Source: Pelobacter seleniigenes DSM 18267 (GTDB taxonomy: Bacteria > Desulfobacterota > Desulfuromonadia > Desulfuromonadales > Geopsychrobacteraceae). Taken from it: a stretch of 64,000 bases of DNA. Position numbers and translations under genes: made by a program. The DNA lies in assembly GCF_000711225.1 (NCBI RefSeq), contig NZ_JOMG01000002.1:1562501-1626500 (forward strand). Reading direction: 5' to 3'. This document shows positions 8,579 through 17,644 of the stretch, piece by piece (the stretch's first letter is position 1; every line of letters begins with the position of its first letter). The notes under the pieces were generated by a model. It worked only from the letters and a program-made list of their open reading frames with translations, was not told where the DNA came from and ran no database searches.

Positions 8579-9304
8579 ATGAAAAAACTATATATTGTCA
8601 AAGCCGGGACGACTTTTTCCTCGACGCTGCAACGATTTGGTGATTTTGATCAATGGACCAGAACCGCTTTGGGACCGACGACCTTGCCCATTGCCATCAT
8701 TGATGTCGAAGATATGGCGGCCTTGCCGGCTGCCGAGGACTGTGCCGGGGTTACGGTGACCGGATCTCATGCCATGGTGACCGATAAACTGGAATGGAGT
8801 GTTAGGCTGGAAGATTGGATTGCCGGGCTGGTTGCTCGGCAGGTCCCTTTTTTCGGGATCTGTTATGGTCACCAACTCCTTGGCAGTGCTCTTGGCGGCG
8901 AGGTCGGCTATCATCCCCGGGGTAAGGAGATCGGTACCACTCTGATTCGCTGCCGGAAGGAAGCCGCCGAGGATCCATTGTTCAGTGCGCTACCGCGTGA
9001 ATTCTGGGCTCATACCACCCATTCGCAGACGGTGTTGCAGTTGCCGCCACAAGCGATTGCGCTGGCGGAAAACGATTTTGAACCCCACCATGCTTTTCGG
9101 GTTGGCCCCTGTGCCTGGGGGGTGCAGTTTCATCCGGAGTATACGGGGGCGATCATGGGTGCCTATATTGAGGAGCAGGCTACCCAGCTGAGCGCAGCCG
9201 GACAGTCGGTCGAGACGCTTTTGGCGGCGGTCAGAGAGACCCCGGCGGCGGCCGAACTGTTTCGCCACTTTACCCGCTATGCAGCAGAGCGGCTGGCGGG
9301 CTGA
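8579..9304 (+). CDS. Class I glutamine amidotransferase-like protein
   Basis: This 241-residue protein has a complete GATase-I triad: Cys95 in GICYGHQLLG, His185 and Glu187 in GVQFHPEY. No synthetase domain is fused to it, so it belongs to the stand-alone GMP-synthase-like amidotransferases, which hydrolyse glutamine or gamma-glutamyl compounds. Members of this group include gamma-glutamyl-polyamine hydrolases and uncharacterised proteins; the substrate cannot be told here. The start ATG is preceded by GAG about 7 bases upstream. It converges with the TetR gene across a hairpin. Confidence 0.8.
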   Translation: MKKLYIVKAGTTFSSTLQRFGDFDQWTRTALGPTTLPIAIIDVEDMAALPAAEDCAGVTVTGSHAMVTDKLEWSVRLEDWIAGLVARQVPFFGICYGHQLLGSALGGEVGYHPRGKEIGTTLIRCRKEAAEDPLFSALPREFWAHTTHSQTVLQLPPQAIALAENDFEPHHAFRVGPCAWGVQFHPEYTGAIMGAYIEEQATQLSAAGQSVETLLAAVRETPAAAELFRHFTRYAAERLAG

Positions 9305-9318
9305 TTTGGTTGTTTTGA

Positions 9319-9342
9319 AGCCGCGGGATATGTACCGCGGCT
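9319..9342. terminator. Hairpin between convergent genes
   Basis: A perfect 8-bp stem AGCCGCGG/CCGCGGCT with an 8-nt loop lies 14 bp after the amidotransferase stop and 16 bp after the TetR stop on the other strand. Its position suggests a bidirectional terminator; a T-tract is lacking. Confidence 0.55.
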
Positions 9343-9358
9343 ACTGAAAGCAGCGGAC

Positions 9359-9973
9359 TCAGGCCGCCTTGATGCTGGCCCAGGCGTTCTCGAAAATCTG
9401 CTCAGCCATTTCACACAGGGGCTGTTCCAGCTGGCCATTCAGGCGCAGTTCCACCGCCTGGAGAATAACTCCGCAGTAGGCGGCAGCACAGAGGGAATGA
9501 TTGCCGGGGCGCAACTCTCCCGAAGCAATGCCGTTGTCGATGATCTTTTCCAGGCGATGAAACACCGCCGTATTGTAAAAGGACAACGCTCCCGGATAAT
9601 AGCCCTGGCGAATGGACAGCAGATACTCCATCATTTCCGGGTCATCTTCGGTGATCTCGAAAATCAGTTCGGCAATGTCGGCCAGAATCTCGCGGGCGCA
9701 GCAGGTCTGCAGCGGCCGTTCATCGAATTTTTGAAAGAGCCGGTCGAGAAATTCTTTTGAAGCCTGCTGGTAAACGGCGGTGGCCAGTTTTTCCTTATTG
9801 CCGAAATGCAGGTAAATGGCTCCAACGCTGACCCCGGAGGCTTTGACGATATCCGGGATCGAAACGGCATGAAAGCCTTTTTCCAGAAAAAGTTTTCTCG
9901 CCGTGCGCAGGACCAGGTCCATCTTTCTGGTCGGGTTGATGTTTCTTTTTTTTATTTTTTGACTCATTTTCAT
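9359..9973 (-). CDS. TetR-family transcriptional regulator
   Basis: This ~204-residue regulator has a TetR N-terminal helix-turn-helix (AARKLFLEKGFHAVSIPDIVKASGVSVGAIYLHFGNKEKL) and a variable ligand domain. The chosen start gives a basic leader MKMSQKIKKR ahead of the DNA-binding domain; a longer in-frame extension to 10078 encodes no conserved sequence. It is the last co-oriented gene after the aromatic-acid/ABC block (10.3-20.3 kb) and could control that block. TetR regulators near acyl-CoA genes often sense acyl-CoA thioesters, so an aryl-acetyl-CoA ligand is a reasonable guess. A hairpin at 10162-10207 separates it from paaK. Confidence 0.88.
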   Translation of the reverse strand: MKMSQKIKKRNINPTRKMDLVLRTARKLFLEKGFHAVSIPDIVKASGVSVGAIYLHFGNKEKLATAVYQQASKEFLDRLFQKFDERPLQTCCAREILADIAELIFEITEDDPEMMEYLLSIRQGYYPGALSFYNTAVFHRLEKIIDNGIASGELRPGNHSLCAAAYCGVILQAVELRLNGQLEQPLCEMAEQIFENAWASIKAA

Positions 9974-10277
9974 ATACCGTTTCTCAAAATGAAAGACTTC
10001 CCGGCGCTGTAGAGGTGGCCCGGTTCCGTAAAACCCACTGTTTTTGCGGAAAATGCCAACAAAACCCGAGTAGAACATTCTTTCTTTGCAAAATTTGGTC
10101 CAAAATAGCCGGAAGGATTGTCAATTGAGCAAGGTGGTCGGCGGTTTGAAAGGGTGGGACATGGCGGACTCAGCAGGCGGTTGAGAGGTTGTCTGCCGAG
10201 TCCACCAAGGGATGAGGGTATATTAAACCAGCGCCAGGAATTCCGGGTTAAGTCCCGCAAACGTCCCGGTTCTGGCG
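9974..10277. other. 304-bp intergenic region with a long hairpin
   Basis: No gene is seen. The main structure is the hairpin at 10162-10207. The AT-rich part at 10060-10130 probably holds the TetR promoter. Confidence 0.4.
10162..10207 (-). terminator. Hairpin between livF-paaK and the TetR gene
   Basis: Arms 10162-10178 and 10191-10207 pair over 17 positions with three non-Watson-Crick pairs (core GGACTC/GAGTCC and GCAG/CTGC). It follows the paaK stop on the minus strand by about 70 bp and lacks a strong T-tract. Confidence 0.5.
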
Positions 10278-12365
10278 TTAAACGATTTCATCTTGAATTC
10301 TGTTATCAAAAACGCGCCGACTCTTTTTTTCCGAGCGCGGCAGCTGGCCGTAGCCGGTCAGTTCGATATCCGCGGACACCAGCAGCTGTTTCTTGATCTG
10401 GTGACCGATTTCATGCATCAACTCCGGCGAACGTTGCTCTGCGACCCCTTCCCCGCGTTCCACGAGTAGGCGCATGTGATCGCGTCCCGCTTCATCCCGG
10501 GTCAAATGAATCTGGTATTCCGAACCGATCCCGGGCACCGTCGAAAGGATGGTGTCGACACTGCTCGGATAGATATTAACCCCGCGGAACTTGATGGTGT
10601 CGTCGCTACGCCCTTTGATGCGTGAATGACGCGGGAGGATACTGCCGCAACTGCAGTTGCCGGGGATAATCCGGGTGATGTCATGGGTCCGGTAGCGGAT
10701 CAGCGGCACCGCCTCTTTACACAGGGTGGTGACGACCATCTCCCCCCACTCCCCGTCCGGGACCGGCTGCAGCGTCTCCGGGTCAAGGACTTCCAGCAGG
10801 TAATAATCCCCCCAGTAGTGGATGCAGTCATGCTCGCTGCATTCGATGCCGGTGCCCGGGCCGTACAGCTCGGTGAGCCCGGTAATGTCGAACAGCTCGG
10901 CGCCGCCGAACAATTCGGAAATCTTTTTGCGCATGGAGCGGCTGGAGCGTTCCGAACCGTAGATGATTTTTTTGATCGCGATTTTGTCGGCAATGCCGCG
11001 CTTGTGAATCTCTTCGGCCATGAGCAGGGCCATGGATGCGGTTGAGCAGAACACCGTCGACTGGAAATCGAGCAAAAACTGAATCTGCATATCGATGTTC
11101 CCCGGGCCGATGGGAACGGCCAGGGCGCCAATCTTTTCACAGCCGAGCTGAAATCCCATCCCCGCGGTCCAGACGCCGTAACCGACGGCGACCTGAACCC
11201 GGTCCAGGGGGGTGACCCCGGCCATCTGATAGCAGCGGGCAAAGAAATCGGTCCAGTCGTCCAAATCCTTCTGGGTATAGCAGAGGACCTTGCGTTTGCC
11301 GGTGGTTCCGGACGAGGCATGGATGCGAACGATCTGCTCGTAAGGCACGGCGCGCAACGGAAACGGATAGCCGTCACGCAGATCATCGGCACAGGTAAAC
11401 GGCAGCCGGCGCAGGTCGTCCAGGGACTGCACCGATTCCGGACTAACCCCGGCGGCCTCCAGTTTCTGTCGATAGACGGCAGAGCCTTCGTAAGCATGGC
11501 GTACCGTCCATTGCAGCCCTTTGAGCTGATGTTCTTTAAGTTCGTCGACAGAGGAAAAAGCGGGCATGAAATTCTGCTTGAGCATATCGGGTTTCTCCAA
11601 ACGGATATTGGTCAGTCCGGCAGCACCCAGGCGGCTGGCAGCGGGGTTGGCTGCGCTGGCTGCACCCAGGAAGGTCGAACGGAGGATCGGATCATTGAGC
11701 AGGTGCGCACTCTGCCCCTGCTCGACAATTTTACCGTTGGCCAGCAGATAGGCCCGGTCAGAGGCGGACAGGGCTCGGGCCGCATTCTGCTCCACCAGCA
11801 GGATGGTGGTGCCGGCCCGTGCCAGTTGGCGCACGATGGCGAATATTTCGTCGGTAATCAGCGGCGCCAGACCCAGACTCGGTTCATCCAGCAGGAGCAG
11901 GTCCGGTTTGGCCATCAGCGCCCGGCCCATGGCGAGCATTTGCTGTTCGCCGCCGGAGAGAGTCCCGGCCGCTTGCTTTTGCCGTTCGGCCAATTTGGGA
12001 AAGCGCTGAAAGACTTCGGCGATGCGCTCGGCGGCCACGCTTTTGGATAGTTTCAGGGGGATCGCTCCAAGGCGCAGGTTTTCCAGCACATCGAGATGGC
12101 CGAAAACCTCCCGCCCTTCCGGTGACAGGGCCAGACCCATGCGGACCATCTTGGCCGGGCTGCTGCCGGTCACGTCTTTGCCGTTCAAGGTGATGCTCCC
12201 CCGGGTCGGCTTGACCAGTCCCATCAGGCATTTGAGCAAGGTGCTCTTGCCGGCTCCGTTGGCACCGACCAGGGCGATGGTTTCGCCCCTCGCAACTTCA
12301 AGGTCGACCCCGAAGAGCGCCTGGGCGGCACCGTAATGAGCGGTAAGATCGGATATTTTCAGCAT
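10278..12365 (-). CDS. LivF-type ABC ATPase fused to phenylacetate-CoA ligase
   Basis: This single 695-residue reading frame encodes two complete proteins. Residues 1-235 are a LivF-like branched-chain/amide ABC ATPase: Walker A GANGAGKST (33-41), signature LSGGEQQ (136-142), Walker B LLLLDEP (156-162). Residues ~261-695 are a phenylacetate-CoA ligase of the PaaK family: SSGTTGKRK (351-359), IIYGSERSSRSM, ITGLTELYGPG and RIKGRSDDTIKFRGVNIYPS. The ligase part starts at an internal Met261 (A at 11585) with GGAG nine bases upstream, so it may also be made separately. PaaK activates aryl acetates to CoA esters with ATP. A sequencing error removing a stop between the halves would look the same. 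Confidence 0.9.
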   Translation of the reverse strand: MLKISDLTAHYGAAQALFGVDLEVARGETIALVGANGAGKSTLLKCLMGLVKPTRGSITLNGKDVTGSSPAKMVRMGLALSPEGREVFGHLDVLENLRLGAIPLKLSKSVAAERIAEVFQRFPKLAERQKQAAGTLSGGEQQMLAMGRALMAKPDLLLLDEPSLGLAPLITDEIFAIVRQLARAGTTILLVEQNAARALSASDRAYLLANGKIVEQGQSAHLLNDPILRSTFLGAASAANPAASRLGAAGLTNIRLEKPDMLKQNFMPAFSSVDELKEHQLKGLQWTVRHAYEGSAVYRQKLEAAGVSPESVQSLDDLRRLPFTCADDLRDGYPFPLRAVPYEQIVRIHASSGTTGKRKVLCYTQKDLDDWTDFFARCYQMAGVTPLDRVQVAVGYGVWTAGMGFQLGCEKIGALAVPIGPGNIDMQIQFLLDFQSTVFCSTASMALLMAEEIHKRGIADKIAIKKIIYGSERSSRSMRKKISELFGGAELFDITGLTELYGPGTGIECSEHDCIHYWGDYYLLEVLDPETLQPVPDGEWGEMVVTTLCKEAVPLIRYRTHDITRIIPGNCSCGSILPRHSRIKGRSDDTIKFRGVNIYPSSVDTILSTVPGIGSEYQIHLTRDEAGRDHMRLLVERGEGVAEQRSPELMHEIGHQIKKQLLVSADIELTGYGQLPRSEKKSRRVFDNRIQDEIV
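11586..11598 (-). promoter_or_regulatory. Internal ribosome-binding site for the PaaK half
   Basis: On the minus strand, TTGGAG (GGAG at 11598-11595) precedes an in-frame ATG at 11585 by nine bases. That is the spacing used by other genes here. The ATG lies at the exact start of the ligase domain. Confidence 0.6.
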
Positions 12366-12481
12366 GGTTGTCGGTTCTCGTTCGGTTTGCGGGCATGCCC
12401 CGTCAAGCAGGGCGGGCCGATGATCAGCGCTTCATTTAGGGCTGGCAAAGGTCCGGCCCGATTTGAACAGGCAGCTGCAGG

Positions 12482-13246
12482 TTAAGCGGTTGCTTCCAGC
12501 CGGCCCAGATAGGCTTCCAGAACCAGCGGGTTGCGCCGGACCTGGTCCGGCGTACCCGTGGCGATACAGCGACCGCTGTCAAGCACCACGACCTGGTCGG
12601 CGATCTCCATGACCAAGTCCATATCATGTTCCACCAGCAGCATGGTATGCCCTTTGCCGCGCAGCAGGCGTAACTGTTCGCCGACGGCCGCGGTTTCCTG
12701 GGCATTCAGGCCGGCGACCGGCTCATCCAGCAGCAGCAGGTGGGGATTGCCGACCGTGGCCCGCGCCAGCTCCAGACGTTTCTTGTCGCCGTAAGCCAGC
12801 ACCCCGGCCGGCCAGTTGGCCTTGTCAGCCAGTTGAAAACGATCCAGCGCTTCCAGCGTCCGCAGTTTGAGGCGGCGTTCCCGGTGCCTTAAATAGGGCA
12901 GGCGCAACATGGCCATGAGCATGGAATGGCCGGCCTCACAGGTCAACCCGGCGAGGACATTATCGAGCACGCTCAGCCGGGGAAAGATTTTCAGGTTCTG
13001 GAAAGTCCGGCCGATCCCGGCCCGGCTGATGGCATGGGGTGGCATCCCTGCCAGTTCGAGATCGCGAAAGCGCAGCGAACCGTTGGTCGGGGCAAGCACC
13101 CCGGTAATGCAGTTGATCAGGGTGCTTTTCCCGGCGCCGTTGGGGCCGATCAGGGCCGTGAGCTGGCCGGTGCGGATCTCGAAGGAGACCTCGCTCAACG
13201 CGGGCAGGCCGCCGAAGGACTTGCTGACATTATTCAGCTTGAGCAT
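12482..13246 (-). CDS. livG: High-affinity branched-chain amino acid/amide ABC transporter ATPase LivG
   Basis: This 254-residue ATPase has Walker A GPNGAGKST (residues 34-42), the LivG-type insertion before the signature, Walker B LLLLDEPVAG and the H-loop VEHDMDLVM. It starts inside the last 17 bp of livM, so the two are coupled. Paired with the LivF domain encoded 116 bp downstream, it would power import through LivH/LivM. The signature region (LAYGDKKRLELARA) is the degenerate form normal for LivG. Confidence 0.93.
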   Translation of the reverse strand: MLKLNNVSKSFGGLPALSEVSFEIRTGQLTALIGPNGAGKSTLINCITGVLAPTNGSLRFRDLELAGMPPHAISRAGIGRTFQNLKIFPRLSVLDNVLAGLTCEAGHSMLMAMLRLPYLRHRERRLKLRTLEALDRFQLADKANWPAGVLAYGDKKRLELARATVGNPHLLLLDEPVAGLNAQETAAVGEQLRLLRGKGHTMLLVEHDMDLVMEIADQVVVLDSGRCIATGTPDQVRRNPLVLEAYLGRLEATA

Positions 13247-14231
13247 GTTTGTGCCTCCGCAATGTCAGTCTGACCTTGACCATATCGATGATGCCGGTGA
13301 CCAGCCCCTGAGGCAGGAACATCAGCACCAGAACCAGGATGCCCCCGTGGACCAGATCCTTGTAGTTATCGAACAGATCCATCCATTCAGGCAGCATGGT
13401 CATGACTGCGGCACCGAACAGCGACCCCCAGATCGAACCCATGCCGCCAACGACGACCATGATGGCAAAATCGGTGGCCGCAAAAATATCAAAGGAATCC
13501 GGGCTGATAAACGCATAGGTGTGGGCATAGAGGCTGCCGGCCAGCGAGGCCAGTACCGCAGAGAGGACGAATACCTTGACCTTGGTGGCGCGGGTGTCGA
13601 CCCCCAGTGCCGCGGCTGCCGTCTCATCCCCGGCCAGGGCTGCCATGCCCCGGCCGACTCCGCTGCGCACCAGATTGAGGCAGAGCAGTAGACAGACCAT
13701 GGCGACGGTCCAGATCAAATAGTGGAGGCGGACCTCGTCATCGAAGGCAAAGGACCCGATAGCTAGATAGGGGATGCCGTAGAAGCCGCTCGGCCCGCCG
13801 GTCACCCCGTCCCACTGGAGGAGGATAATATGGAAAACGAAGTTCAGGCCGAGGGTGGCCATGGCCAGATAGTGACCTGAAAGGCGTAGCGCCGGAATCC
13901 CGACCACCAGAGCGACCAGGGCTACCAGCCCCGCGACCAGCAGCATGGCCGGCCAGGGCGGCACCCCGAGGGTGACCGTGGCAATCGCCGAACCGTAGGC
14001 GCCGAGGCCGAAAAAAGCGGCATGGCCGAGGGAGATCTGCCCGGCATAACCGATGAACAGGTTCAGGCCGAGCACGACAATGGCGTTGATGGCGATGAGA
14101 TTGGTCAGGCCCAGAGTATAGGGATTGTCTTCAACCAGCGGAAACAGCACCAGTGCCAGGGCCAGGCCGATAACGGTCAGCCCGGTTCGGTGCAGGTAGA
14201 GGAAATAGAAAAATTTCTGTTTGCCGGTCAT
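13230..14231 (-). CDS. livM: Branched-chain-type ABC transporter permease LivM
   Basis: This ~333-residue inner-membrane permease has about nine hydrophobic helices and the BPD_transp_2 segments NLFIGYAGQISLGHAAFFGLGAYG and GGMGSIWGSLFGAA. I chose the ATG at 14231 because AGGA lies about seven bases before it; the frame extends to 14291 without conserved sequence. livM follows iorB after 79 bp and overlaps livG. It should form the heterodimeric channel with LivH, which is encoded on the other side of iorAB. Confidence 0.9.
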   Translation of the reverse strand: MTGKQKFFYFLYLHRTGLTVIGLALALVLFPLVEDNPYTLGLTNLIAINAIVVLGLNLFIGYAGQISLGHAAFFGLGAYGSAIATVTLGVPPWPAMLLVAGLVALVALVVGIPALRLSGHYLAMATLGLNFVFHIILLQWDGVTGGPSGFYGIPYLAIGSFAFDDEVRLHYLIWTVAMVCLLLCLNLVRSGVGRGMAALAGDETAAAALGVDTRATKVKVFVLSAVLASLAGSLYAHTYAFISPDSFDIFAATDFAIMVVVGGMGSIWGSLFGAAVMTMLPEWMDLFDNYKDLVHGGILVLVLMFLPQGLVTGIIDMVKVRLTLRRHKHAQAE

Positions 14232-14310
14232 GGTTGTTCCTGGTCTGGTTGGTTGTGCCAACGCTGCAATCTTTTTGCAGCGGCTTGTCAAAGGGGGCTG
14301 CCGGAACTGC

Positions 14311-14811
14311 TCAGCTGGTCAGCCCCTTCTGAAATGCCTGCAGGTTCTGCTCGACAAAGCGTTGCGGGGCCAGTTTGCGGATGGCCGCTGCGCATTCTTC
14401 CGCGCTGCAGAAGATTGCCTGCTCCCGGACCGCCCGGCCGAGCAGGATCAGGTTCAAGAGCACCGCATTGCCGAGCTCACGGGCCAGTTTGGCGGCGTCA
14501 AGGCGGATTCCTTCCCCGGTTTGCTCGGAGTTCAGGAGGATGGTGCCGGTGCTTTTCAGCAGGGTCCGGTGCACCGCCAGGTTGTCGTCCCAGAGCAGCA
14601 GCCCGAGGTCGCCCTGCCCGGTGCGGATCAGCGGGCTGGCGAAGTTGCCGACCTTGATGGTCGAGAGCACCGTGCCGCCGCGCTGGGCCATGCCGTGGGT
14701 CTCCGCGGTCAGTACCGGCAGCCCGCGGTCGACGGCGACCTGGGCGATCACCCGGGTCAGAAACAGGACCCCCTGACCGCCAATACCGCTGACGATGATC
14801 TGCTGTTTCAT
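14311..14811 (-). CDS. iorB: Indolepyruvate:ferredoxin oxidoreductase beta subunit
   Basis: This 166-residue gamma-type subunit has the GIGGQGVLFLTRVIAQVA motif at the N-terminus and the AETHGMAQRGGTV segment typical of 2-oxoacid oxidoreductase gamma/IorB subunits. Its ATG overlaps the iorA stop by 4 bp (ATGA). IorAB oxidatively decarboxylates aryl pyruvates (from Trp, Phe, Tyr) to aryl-acetyl-CoA and reduces ferredoxin. The length is at the short end for IorB, which usually reaches ~190-200 residues. Confidence 0.92.
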   Translation of the reverse strand: MKQQIIVSGIGGQGVLFLTRVIAQVAVDRGLPVLTAETHGMAQRGGTVLSTIKVGNFASPLIRTGQGDLGLLLWDDNLAVHRTLLKSTGTILLNSEQTGEGIRLDAAKLARELGNAVLLNLILLGRAVREQAIFCSAEECAAAIRKLAPQRFVEQNLQAFQKGLTS

Positions 14812-16640
14812 GATTTGCCCTCCTTGATAATGGCGTTGACCGGGCAGACCGGAATACAGCAGCCGCAACCGACGCAGCGATCCTGATCGACCAGGGCCAG
14901 TTTCCGCTCCGTATCCAGCGACAACGCCGGGCATTCAAAGGCGCCGACGCATTTGCCGCAGCCGATGCAGCTCTCGAGGATGCGGATGGTTGCCGTCTCC
15001 TGGCCCTTGCGCACAGCCGGGTCCATAAGGCAGCCATGGCGCGAGATGATAACGGCGACGCCCCCTTCCGGGCTGCGGATATAAGCGTCCGCCTGGTTGA
15101 GGAGCTGCTCGAAACGGTCGTTATCGTAAGGGTCGCAGCATTCGATGAAGTCGACGCCGCTCGCCTTGACCAGCGGTTCGATGGCGATGGCCCGGGTCGG
15201 CCGCCCTCCGGCCGCGATACCCATATGCGGAACCGGTTGTCCGCCGGTCATGGCCGTGGTGGCATTATCCAGAATGACAACGATCATGCGGGTTTGTTGA
15301 ATGACCGCGTTGATCAGGGCCGGAATCCCGGAATGGAAGAAGGTCGAATCGCCGATACTGACGACAATGGTCGGAAAATCGGCGGTGTCCTGGCGGTAGG
15401 ACTGGAAAAACCCCGCTCCTTGGCTGATGCAGGCCCCCATGCAGTGGACAGTGTTGACCGCACCGAGGTTCATGCCCAGGGTGTAGCAACCGATATCGGA
15501 CGGAAAGATGCCTTTTGGGAAACATTTTTTGATACTGTAAAAGGCCGCCCGGTGCGGGCAGCCGGGGCACAGCGAGGGTCTCTGCCCGCGCCGTTCCAGG
15601 GGCTGCTCCGCCGGGGGCGGCAATTCCAGGAACGCGGCCAGGGCCGTATAGATGACATCGGGGCTGAGTTCGCCTTCGCGCGGCACCGCTCCGGTCTGTT
15701 TCCCGGCGGCGCCCGGATGGTCGAGCTGCAGTTCGATCACCGGGTAGGTTTCCTCAAGGATCAGGATGCGTTCATAGTCGGCTTCCAGCCGGGCTTTAAA
15801 GTCCGGGTTGAGAGGGTAGGGCATGACCACCTGGTACAGGTCAAGCCGCCCGGTCAGGCCCAGCTCTTCCAACAGGTCGACCAGGTGGGCGTAAGCGATC
15901 CCGCCCGCGACCAGTGCGGTGCGGCCATAGCTGCCGTCGCCGGCGGTCAAACGGGGCTGCCAGTCCGGTTCACAGGCGATTTTGGCCAGATTGTCATTAA
16001 GCTTACGGTGCAGAGCCGGTAAAAAGGCCGGGGTTGCCGCCCAGCGGGCCGGATCTTTTTTAAAATCAGCGTGGCGACGGAGTTCCCGCGGTTGGCCCAG
16101 GGCAACGTTCTGGCGCGAGTGGCAGATCCGCGTAGTCGGGCGCAGGACGATATTCATCTCATACTTTTCCGACAGCTCGAAGGCCGCGCTGATCAACTGC
16201 TTGGCTTCGGCCGGACTGGCCGGATCGATGACCGGCACCCGCCCCTGCAGGCAGAACAGTCGGGTGTCCTGCTCGTTCTGGGAGCTGTGCGGGCCAGGGT
16301 CGTCTGCGACCACGGTGAGCATTCCCCCCTTGACCCCCAGGTAGGCAGTGCGCATGAACGGGTCGGCGGCCACATTGAGGCCGACCTGCTTCATCATCGC
16401 GACTGAACGCTTACCGGTGTAGCTGGCCGCAAGGGCGACTTCAAAGGCAATTTTCTCGTTGACCGACCATTCGATATGAAGCGGTTCAACGGCCTGTTGC
16501 TGCCGGTCGATGACCGCCTGGAGGATTTCCGTCGAAGGCGTGCCCGGGTAGGCGGCGGCAACCTGGCAGCCGGCCTCGATCAGGCCGAGACCGATGGCTT
16601 CATTCCCCATTAACAGTTCGATCTGTTTCTCTTCATCCAT
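14808..16640 (-). CDS. iorA: Indolepyruvate:ferredoxin oxidoreductase alpha subunit
   Basis: This 610-residue subunit has the pyrimidine-binding domain first (AAAYPGTPSTEI near residue 30), then a central domain and the TPP-pyrophosphate domain (CPGCPHRAAFY; GDSTFFHSGIPAL). It ends with two 4Fe-4S motifs (CIGCGKCVGAFECP and CVGCGCCIPVCP). The first cluster motif has three residues in place of two before its last Cys, as in other IorA proteins. The enzyme is cytoplasmic and oxygen-sensitive. It starts 5 bp after the livH stop and is followed by iorB with a 4-bp overlap, so it is embedded in the liv transporter operon, linking aryl-pyruvate oxidation to uptake. Confidence 0.95.
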   Translation of the reverse strand: MDEEKQIELLMGNEAIGLGLIEAGCQVAAAYPGTPSTEILQAVIDRQQQAVEPLHIEWSVNEKIAFEVALAASYTGKRSVAMMKQVGLNVAADPFMRTAYLGVKGGMLTVVADDPGPHSSQNEQDTRLFCLQGRVPVIDPASPAEAKQLISAAFELSEKYEMNIVLRPTTRICHSRQNVALGQPRELRRHADFKKDPARWAATPAFLPALHRKLNDNLAKIACEPDWQPRLTAGDGSYGRTALVAGGIAYAHLVDLLEELGLTGRLDLYQVVMPYPLNPDFKARLEADYERILILEETYPVIELQLDHPGAAGKQTGAVPREGELSPDVIYTALAAFLELPPPAEQPLERRGQRPSLCPGCPHRAAFYSIKKCFPKGIFPSDIGCYTLGMNLGAVNTVHCMGACISQGAGFFQSYRQDTADFPTIVVSIGDSTFFHSGIPALINAVIQQTRMIVVILDNATTAMTGGQPVPHMGIAAGGRPTRAIAIEPLVKASGVDFIECCDPYDNDRFEQLLNQADAYIRSPEGGVAVIISRHGCLMDPAVRKGQETATIRILESCIGCGKCVGAFECPALSLDTERKLALVDQDRCVGCGCCIPVCPVNAIIKEGKS

Positions 16641-16645
16641 AAAAA

Positions 16646-17506
16646 TTATTCCTTACCGAGCAACCCGGTCGGTTTGACAAACAACACCAGGACCAGGACA
16701 ACAAAAGCAACCACGTCTTTATAGGCGCTTGAAAAATAACCTGACGACAGGGATTCGAGCAGGCCCAGGCCGAGCCCGCCGAGCACGGCCCCGGGAAACG
16801 ATCCGAAACCGCCGAGAATCGCTGCGGCAAAGCCTTTGAGACCGAGCAGGACGCCGACATCGTAACTCAGGGTGGTGATCGGGGTGACCAGCACCCCGGC
16901 CAGGCCACCGAGGGCTCCGGCAATGGCATAGCTGGTCAGGCGGACCCGCCCGGCGGGGATACCGACAATGGCCGCCGCCTTCGGATTGGAGGCTACGGCT
17001 CGCATCGACAGGCCCAGCGGGGTGCGGTAAAAGAACCAGGTCAGCAGGGCGATGGCGATGACCGTCAGCAGCAGAATCCAGAGCGCCTGCGGCAGTACGC
17101 TGGCACCGAAAATTTCCACCGGCACATCCGGGGTGAGGGGCGGCAGGGCCATGCGGTTTTTCCCCCAGACCAGCTTGATCACCCCGCGCAGGATGATCGA
17201 CAGGCCGACGGTCAGAAAAACCAGCACCATGTGATTTTCGGAGCGCGCCGGACGAAGCCCGAAGCGCTCGATCAGCATGGCAATCAGGGCCACTCCGGCC
17301 ACCGCCAGCAGCAACCCGGGAATCACCGGCAGGCCGATGCCGAACAGGGCCGAAAACATCAGCATGCCGCCCAGGGTGACAAAATCGACCTGAATAAAAT
17401 TGAGAATCCCCATGGTGTTGTTGACCACGCAGAACCCCAGGGCAATCAGGGCGTAAATGGCGCCATTCGTCAGTCCGGAGAAGATGAATTGCAGAAAATC
17501 GGTCAA
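16646..17506 (-). CDS. livH: Branched-chain-type ABC transporter permease LivH
   Basis: This ~286-residue inner-membrane permease begins LTDFLQFIFSGLTNGAIYALIALGFCVV, the standard LivH start, and contains the EAA-like segment GLKGFAAAILGGFGSFPGAVLGG. I chose the TTG at 17506 because GGAG lies seven bases before it; an ATG at 17533 and a TTG at 17548 are alternatives without a good ribosome-binding site. No Liv-type periplasmic binding protein is encoded nearby, so the cognate receptor must lie elsewhere. Confidence 0.88.
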   Translation of the reverse strand: MTDFLQFIFSGLTNGAIYALIALGFCVVNNTMGILNFIQVDFVTLGGMLMFSALFGIGLPVIPGLLLAVAGVALIAMLIERFGLRPARSENHMVLVFLTVGLSIILRGVIKLVWGKNRMALPPLTPDVPVEIFGASVLPQALWILLLTVIAIALLTWFFYRTPLGLSMRAVASNPKAAAIVGIPAGRVRLTSYAIAGALGGLAGVLVTPITTLSYDVGVLLGLKGFAAAILGGFGSFPGAVLGGLGLGLLESLSSGYFSSAYKDVVAFVVLVLVLFVKPTGLLGKE

Positions 17507-17644
17507 GTGGCGGCTCCGCTGCGGGCGGGGCATCCCCACCGAAAGCAAAACAGTTCAAAGGCGTCAGATTAGGTCACCAACGAACGCAGGTCAAGTCCTG
17601 AAAATCATTGCCTCCGGGCGTCCTGGTCGGGCGGGAGCGAACGG

